64,000 bases of DNA from Rhizobium sp. CF080 (GCF_000282095.2 NZ_AKKC02000005.1:124001-188000); one strand, 5' to 3'. Positions 26,547 through 34,691 are shown, counted from the first letter of the stretch. Numbers and translations: made by a program. The notes: a model not told the origin generated them from the sequence alone.

Positions 26547-27569
26547 ATGAAATATCTCAAACTGTTAGCTACAGGCGTGCTTGCGATGGGCCTCTGCACC
26601 GCCGCCGTGGCCGATGAGCCTATTCATTTACGGATTGCCGTGGACAGCCCTAGTAGAGGGAATGTGTGCGTCGGCTATATGGACGTCTGGGCCAAAAAGA
26701 TCGAGGCTGAGTCGCAGGGCCGTATTAAGACCGAGTTGGTCTGCGATGGGCTTCTGGGCAAAGTTGGAAATAGCATTGATCGCGTTGCCGCAGGCGTTGC
26801 GGACATCGCCTGGGACCTGCCACTCGCCTATGGCGCCCGTTTTGCTCCTCTGGGTGTGGTCGGAGTGCCGGGGCTTTATGATGATCCCGAGATCGCAGCG
26901 GGTGCGCTGTGGAATCTCTACGCTAACGGCAAGATACGCCTAGATGTGGGCAGTGGCATCAAGCTCCTCTGGGTGCAGGGCGTGCCAAATACCGCCTTTT
27001 ATTTCGTGAAGGCACCATCATCGCTTACGTCTCTGGCCGGCCACAAGATAGCGATGGGATCGAAGCAGCGCGCAATGACTATCAGCGCGATGGGCGGAAC
27101 GCCTATTCAGCTTGCGCCGCCGGAATACTATCAGGCGATCCAGAAAGGCGCTGCTGATGGTGTCCAGTCCACGACAGGTGCGATCGGATCCTACAAGCTC
27201 GAAGAGCTGCTTCATCATTACGTATACGGCCCGTTCGGCGGCGGTTTTACCATCATGGTCATGAACCAGGCAAAATATGACGCGCTTTCTGCCGACCTGA
27301 AGAAGATCATCGATGACAACTCGGGCTACGCCATGTCCCGCTGGTCAGCAGCTTTTTTGCGCGACTGGGAAGACAATTATCTGAAGACGAACATGCTGTC
27401 GAAGCCTGAGAACAAACAAGTCATCCTGACTCAAGAGCAGCTCAAGGCGTGGCAACCGGCCTTCGATGGGGTCGCCAAATCCTGGGCGGAAAGCGTTCCG
27501 GACGGCGCCAAGACCATTGAATTGTTCAAAGCCGAATATGCGGCGGAAGCCAAGAAGGCGGGCCGCTAA
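26547..27569 (+). CDS. TRAP transporter substrate-binding protein (DctP family)
   Basis: 340 residues. A signal peptide (about residues 1-22, ending TAAVADEP) precedes a DctP domain with RIAVDSPSRGN, KIEAESQGRIKTELV, GVADIAWDLPLAYGARFAPL, IAMGSKQRAMTISAMGGTPI, QAIQKGAADGVQSTTGAIGS and NSGYAMSRWSAAFL. The start follows AAAGGAGGACGACC. In the periplasm it would deliver an organic acid to the DctQM permease at 23512-25482. The ligand cannot be read from the sequence. Confidence 0.92.
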   Translation: MKYLKLLATGVLAMGLCTAAVADEPIHLRIAVDSPSRGNVCVGYMDVWAKKIEAESQGRIKTELVCDGLLGKVGNSIDRVAAGVADIAWDLPLAYGARFAPLGVVGVPGLYDDPEIAAGALWNLYANGKIRLDVGSGIKLLWVQGVPNTAFYFVKAPSSLTSLAGHKIAMGSKQRAMTISAMGGTPIQLAPPEYYQAIQKGAADGVQSTTGAIGSYKLEELLHHYVYGPFGGGFTIMVMNQAKYDALSADLKKIIDDNSGYAMSRWSAAFLRDWEDNYLKTNMLSKPENKQVILTQEQLKAWQPAFDGVAKSWAESVPDGAKTIELFKAEYAAEAKKAGR

Positions 27570-27625
27570 CGGCTTGCCTCACGGGATGGTGCAGATGCGC
27601 CATCCCGAACTTCGCGGGAGAAACC

Positions 27626-28210
27626 ATGCCAAGTTTGCGCCGTCTCGAACCAGACGAATTTCCTCCTGAGGTGCAGGATCTTGTGGCGCAGGTCCTCAAG
27701 GTTTCCGCCGACGGTGTTGGGGGTCCATTCAATCTGATGCTTCGGTCGCCCGAAATGGGGCGCCGGCTGATGGCGCTGCTGTCCTATTTCAACGACGAGA
27801 CGCAAATCCTAGATCCGCAGGTAAGGCGCCTGGCGGTCCTCATGCTCGCTCGCCGTTCTTCCGTCCGTTATGCTTGGTGGACCCATCGTCGGCGCGCACT
27901 GTCGGCGAGACAGTTTACAGCTGCTCAGATCGATTCCCTGAATCAAGGAGCGCGTCCCGGGGGTCTCGATCCCAAGCTGAAGGCCACCTTCGATTTCGTG
28001 CTCTCGCTCATGACGGGCGGGCCATCCGATGCCGCGACCTCCGATGCGCTGCGCCAATTGGGCGAAGTGCAACTCGTTGAGCTGGTGGCCCTGTGCGGCA
28101 CCTACACGACAGTGGCCTATCTCCTGAAAACCGGAGACGTTGATCTTCCCGAAGGTGAGAGCGACACGTTGCTGCCTCTGGCCGCTCCCTTCTCTGAGTT
28201 GCTTTCGTGA
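27626..28210 (+). CDS. AhpD/CMD-like protein (carboxymuconolactone decarboxylase superfamily)
   Basis: 194 residues with the single-repeat CMD pattern: FPPEVQDLVAQV, GPFNLMLRSPEMGRRLMALL, VRRLAVLMLARRSSVRYAWW then THRR, and GEVQLVELVALCGTYTTVAYL. In carboxymuconolactone decarboxylase relatives the segment before the His carries Glu and often Cys; here these are replaced. It is distinct from the two double-repeat paralogues. Its stop overlaps the start of the following binding-protein gene (GTGA), so they are translationally coupled. The function is not known. Confidence 0.75.
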   Translation: MPSLRRLEPDEFPPEVQDLVAQVLKVSADGVGGPFNLMLRSPEMGRRLMALLSYFNDETQILDPQVRRLAVLMLARRSSVRYAWWTHRRRALSARQFTAAQIDSLNQGARPGGLDPKLKATFDFVLSLMTGGPSDAATSDALRQLGEVQLVELVALCGTYTTVAYLLKTGDVDLPEGESDTLLPLAAPFSELLS

Positions 28211-29160
28211 CCGAATACGATGACCTCTTGGAGGCTGCGCGAATCGAGGGCCAGGTCGTCTGGTACACAGGATTGCTTTATGAGGAGGTCGCTCAACCGA
28301 TGTGCCGAGCGTTCGAGCGGCGATATCCAGGCATTCATGCGATCTGCGACCGAAGCTGGCCGATCGATGCCGTTGGCAAGGTGATCGCTGAACGCGCGCG
28401 GGGAGAGGCCCGTTGTGACGTATTCGATGGCGTGGGCTCACCAACCTTGGCGGATGCCGAAGGACTTGACCAAGCATGCAACCTCCCCGAATTCGCAGCG
28501 ATAGCCTCAGAGCGTCTCGACTCGTCCGGCCGCTGGGCGGCGCAGATCCTGTATCATGCCACCCATGCCTGGAATGCGGATATCATACCTCCCGAAGACG
28601 CGCCGAGAACACTTGAGGCCTTGTTGGACCCGCGGTGGAAAGGTCAAATGTGCTGGTCCCGTAGAACCCTGTCCGGTCGGCCGGGTTTCGTTGCGTTGGC
28701 ACTCCTGCATTTCGGTGAACCGGATGGAATGGCCTACCTCCGCCACCTCGCGGCGCAAGAGGTCGCGCCGCTGGAGGGCCTCGGCCGGGATACCATGCAA
28801 ACCCTGGGCCGAAGCGAATATGCAGTGGCACTGCAGATCTTCGCACATCACGCGATGATCGAGCGCGAGGCCGGCGGCAATATAGGATGGGCGGTTGAAA
28901 GCCCGGTTCTGACATTTCCGAACCCGATCAGCGTGTGCCGGACGGCTCCCCACTCGGCCGCGGCGCGGCTCTTCGTGAACTTCGTGCTGTCCGCCGAAGG
29001 GCAGGAAGTCATTCGGCAAGGGCGTCACCTGCCATCTCGGACGGATGTTATTCCACTCGACCCCGATCTGACCAAAGTCCGTGGCTATTTCCTTTCGCCG
29101 CATGTGGTCGCCCACAGTCTACCGGAATGGGAAAGGATTGGACTGGAGCTTTTCGAATAG
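28207..29160 (+). CDS. Iron(III)-type solute-binding-like protein lacking a signal peptide
   Basis: 317 residues starting with GTG that overlaps the upstream TGA. From residue 1 it reads EYDDLLEAARIEGQVVWYTG, already inside the mature fold. It has no hydrophobic export signal, unlike its relative at 4986-6008 (shared EGxVxWYxxLL, LLDPxWKGxxxW, GMAYLxxLA and AAxLFxxFxLSxEGQ patterns). It may act in the cytoplasm, perhaps as a ligand sensor or carrier, or may have lost export. An upstream start would have to lie inside the CMD gene. No ABC permease is nearby. Confidence 0.82.
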   Translation: MTEYDDLLEAARIEGQVVWYTGLLYEEVAQPMCRAFERRYPGIHAICDRSWPIDAVGKVIAERARGEARCDVFDGVGSPTLADAEGLDQACNLPEFAAIASERLDSSGRWAAQILYHATHAWNADIIPPEDAPRTLEALLDPRWKGQMCWSRRTLSGRPGFVALALLHFGEPDGMAYLRHLAAQEVAPLEGLGRDTMQTLGRSEYAVALQIFAHHAMIEREAGGNIGWAVESPVLTFPNPISVCRTAPHSAAARLFVNFVLSAEGQEVIRQGRHLPSRTDVIPLDPDLTKVRGYFLSPHVVAHSLPEWERIGLELFE

Positions 29161-29286
29161 GCTGGCGTCCCGGATCAGGCTTTTCCCTGAGCACGAGACC
29201 CGCAGTCCAAAGATAACAGTTTCTCAGCGCAGAAGATATTCGCTAGCCAGCCTAAGATCGGTGTGATCGAACTAGGAGATTCGAAA

Positions 29287-30192
29287 ATGCTGACTTTGAT
29301 ATCGAGACGTTTCGCCTTAGTTGCCACGGTTGCCGCAATGACATCTTTGCTTTTAACCCCATCTCCCATACGTGCGGGCCAACTGGATTTCGCCGTGGTC
29401 AGAGTGCCTGAACAGGTTCCGGCCAAATCAGGCACGATCGATATGGATGGATTCAAGCTCGCCTATTGGGATACGGGGGGTGAAGGTAGACCCGTCGTGC
29501 TTCTGCATCCGGCGTCGGTGGGGCATGACGCATGGGTATATCAGCAGCCTGCGTTATCGAAAGCCGGCTTCCGCGTTATTGCTTTCGCCCGTCGCGGATA
29601 TAAAGGGTCGGATGCCGGGCCAGAGGATCATGGCTCTGCCTCTGGAGACCTTCGCACTCTCGTCCAGGCTCTCAATCTGGGTAAGGTACATCTCATTGGA
29701 GTTGCGGCTGGCGGAATCTATGCGGCCGATTATGCCATCACTTATCCGGACGCAGTTGCGAGCCTCGTCATCGCCAACAGCCTGGTGACTATCGGCGACG
29801 CGGCCTACATGGCGGCAAGCGCTGCTCTCCGGCCCAAGGGATTCGAGGAGATGCCGGCCGATTTCAAGGAGCTCGGACCGACCTATAGATCCGGCAATCC
29901 GGAGGGTACGGCTCGATGGCTTGAGATCAACAGGAATGCTGTCCACACCCGCTTCCGCCAGGATCCTCAGTCGAAGATGACGTTGGACAATCTTGCAACG
30001 ATATCCGTACCGACCCTGATGCTGACGGGCACCGCAGATCTTTACACGCCGCCGCCAATGCTGAAGAAGATGGCCGACAAGATCAAGAATGTGTCAGCAA
30101 CGATCGTCGACGGAGCCGGCCACGCGGCTTTCTGGGAACAGCCTGATGCCTTCAATGCCGCGGTGATCGAATTTCTTAAGAAATCGAATTGA
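29287..30192 (+). CDS. Exported alpha/beta hydrolase-fold protein with Ala at the nucleophile
   Basis: 301 residues started by AGGAGATTCGAAA-ATG. A signal peptide (about 1-34, ending SPIRAG) precedes an alpha/beta hydrolase fold with VVLLHPASVGHDAWVYQQ, IAFARRGYKGSD, Asp in TGTADLYTPP and His in VDGAGHAAFWEQP. The elbow reads Gly-Val-Ala-Ala-Gly (LIGVAAGGIYAADY) instead of GxSxG. As in the hydrolase at 14004-14771, the nucleophile is Ala. A shared substitution in two otherwise intact proteins argues for a real subfamily rather than decay. It acts in the periplasm if the signal is functional. Confidence 0.85.
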   Translation: MLTLISRRFALVATVAAMTSLLLTPSPIRAGQLDFAVVRVPEQVPAKSGTIDMDGFKLAYWDTGGEGRPVVLLHPASVGHDAWVYQQPALSKAGFRVIAFARRGYKGSDAGPEDHGSASGDLRTLVQALNLGKVHLIGVAAGGIYAADYAITYPDAVASLVIANSLVTIGDAAYMAASAALRPKGFEEMPADFKELGPTYRSGNPEGTARWLEINRNAVHTRFRQDPQSKMTLDNLATISVPTLMLTGTADLYTPPPMLKKMADKIKNVSATIVDGAGHAAFWEQPDAFNAAVIEFLKKSN

Positions 30193-30433
30193 GCACTTAT
30201 TAATCTGTACGGGGCGGTGCAATGGTCTTGAGAGGAGACGAACTGTCGACCCGCTATTTTGCGGGCCCAACCGCCTAAGAATATAATAATAATTTCCTCC
30301 GTCACTCGTCTCGGCGTCGGATGGGGAACATATCTTCGCCGTGGTGGTGTAGAGGGGTATCAAGTAGCGGGCATAGCCAACTTACCTTTAGGGGCTCGTC
30401 AAAATACTTGATCGCTGCCGGAACGACAAAGCG

Positions 30434-31045
30434 CTACTTCGATGAGAAAGCCGCGATTGTCGCCTCGCACGACTCCCTGAACCGTCGGCTCGATCCTTCA
30501 GGCCCACTTGTCTGGACGCTGACGCGAGCGCCTTCAAGCAGAAGGGATAACGTGTCCGCCAGCAGCTGTGGGTCCGACGAACCTGCTGCCTCGCACACCG
30601 CCGCGAGTCGGTCGCGCTGGGCGTTCTTGAATTCCTGAACAACTGCGTGGGCTGGATGATCGCTGTCACGCAGCTCGACCGCAGCGTTCGCCAGATCACA
30701 ACCGCCGGGTTCCTGCTCCAGACGCTCCACCTGGAATTCGACCCATCGCTTCAATTGCGCGGCAGCGTCTTCTGAGAAATCTCTCTCCAGCTCGTCCCAG
30801 AGGGCCCCCGCCCGTTGCGTCACCTGGCGCAGAGTCGCACAAAGAAGCTCGTCCTTTGAACCGAATTTTCGGTAGAGCGTCATCTTGTTCGTCTGCGCCG
30901 CCTCCGCAATGGCTTCGACGCCGATCCCTCGAATTCCGTGTTTCCGAAAAAGGTCCGCCGCTGAAGACACGATGCGCTCACGGGGAGGAATGGCCGCCGG
31001 TGAAGAAAGATCGGCGGCTTTATCTGGAAATTCCGAACTTGACAT
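30434..31045 (-). CDS. TetR-family transcriptional repressor
   Basis: 203 residues. The N-terminal helix-turn-helix is IVSSAADLFRKHGIRGIGVE then AIAEAAQTNKMTLYRKFGSK, a canonical TetR DNA-binding domain. The remainder is a helical ligand-binding domain with GGCDLANAAVEL. A near-perfect inverted repeat sits 7 bases before its ATG (31053-31086), in the gap to the divergent small gene, which fits autoregulation. The 30193-30433 gap downstream holds no recognisable gene. The effector is unknown. Confidence 0.9.
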   Translation of the reverse strand: MSSSEFPDKAADLSSPAAIPPRERIVSSAADLFRKHGIRGIGVEAIAEAAQTNKMTLYRKFGSKDELLCATLRQVTQRAGALWDELERDFSEDAAAQLKRWVEFQVERLEQEPGGCDLANAAVELRDSDHPAHAVVQEFKNAQRDRLAAVCEAAGSSDPQLLADTLSLLLEGARVSVQTSGPEGSSRRFRESCEATIAAFSSK

Positions 31046-31052
31046 GGGTGTG

Positions 31053-31086
31053 ACCGGTCGGTAACGTTCATCTGTTACTTACCGGT
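31053..31086. promoter_or_regulatory. TetR operator candidate
   Basis: ACCGGTCGGTAAC (31053-31065) and GTTACTTACCGGT (31074-31086) are inverted repeats matching at 11 of 13 positions across an 8-base spacer. They lie directly upstream of the TetR ATG and between divergent genes, the usual place for a TetR-family operator. Confidence 0.65.
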
Positions 31087-31130
31087 AACACCCCTCAGTC
31101 GCTCGGTCAAGGATCATGAGAGGATTGGAA

Positions 31131-31349
31131 ATGGCACGGCATGACGATCTGACGCTCAACGAAATTCTCTCTGACCCGATGATCCTATTATTGGCTCGCG
31201 CGGACGGATGGTCGACGGCCGAGTTTCGAGACGAGATGATCTGGGCATCACAAGAGCTGAAGCGAGGGCTTGGCGGCCCCGCTGCCCCGGGAGCCCAAGG
31301 ATCGACGCGAAACGGCCGTCCCCTTGAAGCAGCGTGCTGCGTCATTTAG
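31131..31349 (+). CDS. Small protein of unknown function, possibly truncated by an inserted element
   Basis: 72 residues from the ATG at 31131 (AGAGGATTGGAA upstream). The part MARHDDLTLNEILSDPMILL then LARADGWSTAEFRDEM has the composition of a folded, acidic helical domain. The last ~20 residues (after KRGLGGPAAPG) look unstructured. Its TAG stop ends exactly on the first G of the Tn3-like terminal repeat at 31349, so the original C-terminus may have been lost. It is divergent from the TetR gene and shares its operator region. I do not recognise a family. Confidence 0.5.
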   Translation: MARHDDLTLNEILSDPMILLLARADGWSTAEFRDEMIWASQELKRGLGGPAAPGAQGSTRNGRPLEAACCVI

Positions 31350-31542
31350 GGGTCATAACAAGATTAGTAGGAATCCTACATTCAGCTGAAGATGTGAACC
31401 GCAGGATCGATATTCAGTCCTACACTGGACGTTAAATTGCATTTCGCCCTAAAACTTCATATTCAGCGCCGGCGGCAAACTACGAATAAGACTGACGGAT
31501 TCGGCTAAACGTACGATTTCGCACTAATCTTGTTCTGCCCCC
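31349..31542. mobile_element. 194-bp TIME-like element bounded by Tn3-family inverted repeats
   Basis: The left end (31349-31385, reading rightward) begins GGGG and ends ACATTCAG. The right end (31505-31542, reading leftward) begins GGGG and ends ACGTTTAG. Both share the core AACAAGATTAGT, and about 31 of 38 positions match with one gap. The GGGG start, length near 38 and TACG-T-AG inner end are hallmarks of Tn3-family repeats. Nothing coding lies between them, so this fits a Tn3-derived miniature element. The 5-base flanks (ATTTA and AATTT) are not an exact target duplication. The rest of the gap to 31653 shows no gene. Confidence 0.6.
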
Positions 31543-31653
31543 AATTTGTCTTTTACCGACAAAGACACGCTCAAAAATGAGGCCTTCGGTGCCTGACGAG
31601 CATAGACTCATCAACCGGGCCGGGATGACGAGCAGCACTCAAACCGGCGATGT

Positions 31654-32270
31654 TCAAGGGAAATCGACCAGACCCACCCGTAGGTCATTGATGACCGTGG
31701 CGAGCCCTGGTGCGCCTATCAGCAGCACGACCCGGACCGGCGCCAGCTTGGGGACGGCACGCCCAAAGACAGCGACATTCGTGTGGCCGTTCAGGCGAGA
31801 TGGATAGATGTTGCCGTCGGGAAGCGACTGATGCTCGCGGAATGCCAGCGCCCAGGAACGCGCCGGGCCCTGACGCGATGATTTCGCTACGTCAGTTGGA
31901 ACCCCCATCCTGATGGCGTGATCGTCGCGCAGGTCAACAAGGCGGAGCTCTGCGACCGTCTCGACCTCAGCATAGCGCCGCGCATAGATCTCTCTTTCCT
32001 CAATCGGAAGATCGCCGATAAGACCGTCGCGGCGATCACGCAGAACCGCCTCAAGGAAGCAGACCTTGAGTGTTTCACCCAGATAAAGAACGCCGAAACG
32101 CTTCGTTGCATCATGTCGGCGCGGGTCGCTGAAACGGCTCGCAGTCTTTCCAAATCCCAACGGATCCGGAAAGGCGCTTGCGTAGATCCGGCCAAAGCGA
32201 CGCCTGAAGGAATCGTTTCGATATCGAGCGGCTGACGCTCGAAACCGGCAGGCGGTTTGATACCCGCCAT
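31654..32270 (-). pseudogene. RES-domain NAD+-degrading toxin, frameshifted
   Basis: From the ATG at 32270 the frame gives MAGIKPPAGFERQPLDIETI then PSGVAL. After about 32195 the homologous sequence continues in another frame as RIYASAFPDPLGFGKTASRF, and on to RFGVLYLGETLKVCFLEAVL and the end at 31654. The second part carries RES-domain features (Arg in RFSDPR, GVLYLGE, Glu in FLEAVLRDR). RES toxins deplete NAD+. One missing base in a GCTTTGGCC context would explain the break. The ATG directly follows the antitoxin stop. It is probably inactive. Confidence 0.7.
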
Positions 32271-32596
32271 CTAGCGGAAGTCACCGTGGGCAATGCCCTC
32301 AGCTGCGGCAATCACGTCGGTATCCTGGCGCCGCTTCAGGGCGTCGAGCCTGGTACGACCTTCAAGAGCGCCGTGGGGCAAAACAAGAAAGCGGTAAACG
32401 GCCCAGGCACCCGCCAGGATCTCGTGCAATTTTGGAAGCGCCGTATAGGGCCGACCGTCCTGATCGAGCTGCCAGGCCGGAAAACGGAACCCTCGCTTGG
32501 CGCCATCCAGGCCGAGCACCTGGCCGTTTTGACGCTTTGGATTGACCGTGACCCGCGAAACGCCAAGAAGATCTGAAAGGCGTCGGCGCTCAGCAT
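32271..32596 (-). pseudogene. Xre/MbcA/ParS-type antitoxin of the RES toxin, 5'-truncated and frameshifted
   Basis: The C-terminal part (SDLLGVSRVTVNPKRQNGQV, GFRFPAWQLDQDGRP, GAWAVYRFLVLPHGALEGRT, ending AHGDFR) matches the toxin-binding domain of antitoxins paired with RES toxins. The start MLSADAFQ at 32596 is in a different frame and would join SDLLG only after one added base. Family members usually have several tens of residues before this point; here they are replaced by the resolvase gene on the other strand. Its TAG stop abuts the toxin ATG, as in intact operons. Confidence 0.6.
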
Positions 32597-33086
32597 GTTC
32601 GAGGATAAGGCATCTGGCGTGAAGACTGACCGGCCCGGATTGGCCGAGGCGATCCGCTACGTTCGCGACGGCGATACGCTCACACTCTGGAAGCTCGACC
32701 GCCTCGGCCGGTCGATGAAGCACCTCATCGAGATCATCACCGAACTGGAGGCCAAAGGCGTCGGCTTCCGATCCATCACCGAAAACATCGACACCACGAC
32801 ATCCGGCGGTCACCTGGTATTCCACCTGTTCGGCGCGCTGGCACAGTTCGAGCGCGATCTGATCCGGGAACGAACACGTGCCGGTCTGCAAGCCGCAGAG
32901 GAACGCGGCCGACGCGGTGGCCGACAAGTCGTCGTAACCCCGGAGAAACTTGCCAAAGCCCGCCAGCATCTGGCGGCCGGTTTGAACGTCCGGGAAGCCG
33001 CCGCCCGCGTGAAAATCGGGAAAACCGCCCTCTACGAAGCTCTCAGGGCCGAAAAAGCAACGACATCCACGGGTAAACCAACTTGA
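32595..33086 (+). CDS. Serine recombinase/resolvase (Tn3 type), N-terminally truncated
   Basis: 163 residues. The catalytic-domain remainder LWKLDRLGRSMKHLIEIITE, SITENIDTTTSGGHLVFHLF, GALAQFERDLIRERT and a C-terminal helix-turn-helix (LNVREAAARVKIGKTALYEA) are those of Tn3-family resolvases. The first ~45 residues, with the nucleophilic Ser of the usual YxRVS motif, are missing. The frame begins at FEDKASG, directly at the break with the antitoxin gene. The protein cannot catalyse recombination as drawn. It marks the remains of a transposon. Confidence 0.8.
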   Translation: MFEDKASGVKTDRPGLAEAIRYVRDGDTLTLWKLDRLGRSMKHLIEIITELEAKGVGFRSITENIDTTTSGGHLVFHLFGALAQFERDLIRERTRAGLQAAEERGRRGGRQVVVTPEKLAKARQHLAAGLNVREAAARVKIGKTALYEALRAEKATTSTGKPT

Positions 33087-33172
33087 GTTCCGGATACGTT
33101 CTTAAAAGTCGGACAGATTCGCCACTTTCGTGTCGTGACGCCTATAGTCAGGCTTCCCTAGCCTTGTTGCTT

Positions 33173-34681
33173 TCAGTCATCCTCCACAAATACTTGGTCG
33201 CGCTTTGAACGTATCGAGGGCAAAAGGGCGAGGACGACACAGAGCAGACCCACACAAAGCAGTGAGGCGGCAATCGGGTTTGTGACGAATACCGTCGCGT
33301 CACCACGAGAGATGATCATCGCCCGCCGGAGATGTTCCTCAAGCAGGGGCCCCAGAACGAAGCCCAGCAGAAGGGGGGCTGGTTCGCAGCCCACCCGGAT
33401 CAGGACATAGCCGAGTATGCCCGAGACGATGATCGCATAGACGTCAAAGGGGTTGTTGTTGATGGAATAACACCCGATGGAGGCAAAAATGACGATGGCT
33501 GGAAACAGCATTCGGTAGGGTATGCTCAGCATCTTCACCCAAAGGCCGATCAGCGGCAGGTTGAGGATCACCAGCAACAGGTTGCCGATCCACATCGATG
33601 CGATGATGCCCCAGAACAGCGCCGGCTGGCTGGTAATGACGTCCGGCCCCGGCGTGATCCCCTGTAGGATGAAGGCGCCGACGATGAGGGCCATGACCGG
33701 ATGCGCCGGGATCCCGAGGGTAAGCAACGGAATGAAGGATGTCTGGGCCGCGGCGTTGTTGGCGCTCTCGGGTCCTGCCACGCCCTCGATCGCGCCATGG
33801 CCAAACTCTGACGGATTTTTCGACAGGTTCTTCTCGACCGAATAGCTGGCAAAGGATGCCAGTACGTGGCCGCCGCCGGGCAATACGCCAAGAAGCGAGC
33901 CAAGCGCCGTTCCCCGCAGGACAGGGCCGATAACCCGCCGGAAATCCTCCCTCGTCAGCCAAAGGTGCGTGACGTGCTTCACGCCGACTTCGCGCGTGTG
34001 CTCGTTCTGAAGATTGCGGAAGATCTCGGAGACCCCGAAGATACCAACGGCAATCGAGACGAAGTTGATCCCTTGCGACAACTCCAGGCGGCCGAACGTG
34101 AAGCGCTCCTCGCCAGTATAGATGTCCTGTCCCACCGTCCCCAGCAGCAAGCCGATAACGATCATGCCCAGCGCCTTGAGAACGGAGCCGTGGGCAAGCG
34201 AGATCGAAACGAGCAGCCCGAGAACGATCAGGGCAAAATATTCCGGGGCACCGAATTCAAGCGCGATGGAGGCTAGCGGCGGAGCGGCTATCGCCAGCAA
34301 AAGGGTTGCGACGCAGCCTGCGAAGAATGATCCGAGCGCCGCGGTTGCCAATGCCTGGCCGGCACGCCCCTTCCGGGCCATCTGATAGCCATCAATCGCG
34401 GTCACGGCAGACGAACTCTCCCCCGGCAGATTAATGAGGATGGCTGTTGTGGACCCGCCGTATTGGGCGCCGTAGTAGATGCCCGACAGCATGATGAGCG
34501 AGGTTACTGGGGAGAATGTAAAAGTGATCGGCAGAAGCATCGCGATCGTCGCCGTCGGCCCGATGCCGGGCAACACGCCAACGAGCGTGCCCAGCAGCAC
34601 GCCAACGAAACACCAGACGATGTTTATCGGCGTGAGAGCCGTTTCGAAGCCAAGGGCAAGATTCGAGATCAGATCCATCAT
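33173..34681 (-). CDS. tctA: Tripartite tricarboxylate transporter, large permease TctA
   Basis: 502 residues with about 12 membrane segments and the TctA signatures GTLVGVLPGIGPTATIAMLL, YYGAQYGGSTTAILINLPGE, VTAIDGYQMARKGRAG and GVLPGGGHVLASFASYSVEK. The ATG at 34681 follows a GAGGT box (an adjacent second ATG is at 34678). It is last in the operon tctC-ttuC-tctB-tctA, 10 bases after tctB. TctABC systems use a cation gradient to import di- and tricarboxylates. The embedded ttuC gene points to tartrate or a related hydroxy diacid as substrate. Confidence 0.93.
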   Translation of the reverse strand: MMDLISNLALGFETALTPINIVWCFVGVLLGTLVGVLPGIGPTATIAMLLPITFTFSPVTSLIMLSGIYYGAQYGGSTTAILINLPGESSSAVTAIDGYQMARKGRAGQALATAALGSFFAGCVATLLLAIAAPPLASIALEFGAPEYFALIVLGLLVSISLAHGSVLKALGMIVIGLLLGTVGQDIYTGEERFTFGRLELSQGINFVSIAVGIFGVSEIFRNLQNEHTREVGVKHVTHLWLTREDFRRVIGPVLRGTALGSLLGVLPGGGHVLASFASYSVEKNLSKNPSEFGHGAIEGVAGPESANNAAAQTSFIPLLTLGIPAHPVMALIVGAFILQGITPGPDVITSQPALFWGIIASMWIGNLLLVILNLPLIGLWVKMLSIPYRMLFPAIVIFASIGCYSINNNPFDVYAIIVSGILGYVLIRVGCEPAPLLLGFVLGPLLEEHLRRAMIISRGDATVFVTNPIAASLLCVGLLCVVLALLPSIRSKRDQVFVEDD

Positions 34682-34691
34682 GGCGAGCACC

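Noticed and set aside
32271..32969. 232-codon minus-strand frame as one gene
   Set aside because: Only the C-terminal third is antitoxin-like; the rest is antisense to the resolvase, so the frame is a chance fusion at a deletion junction.
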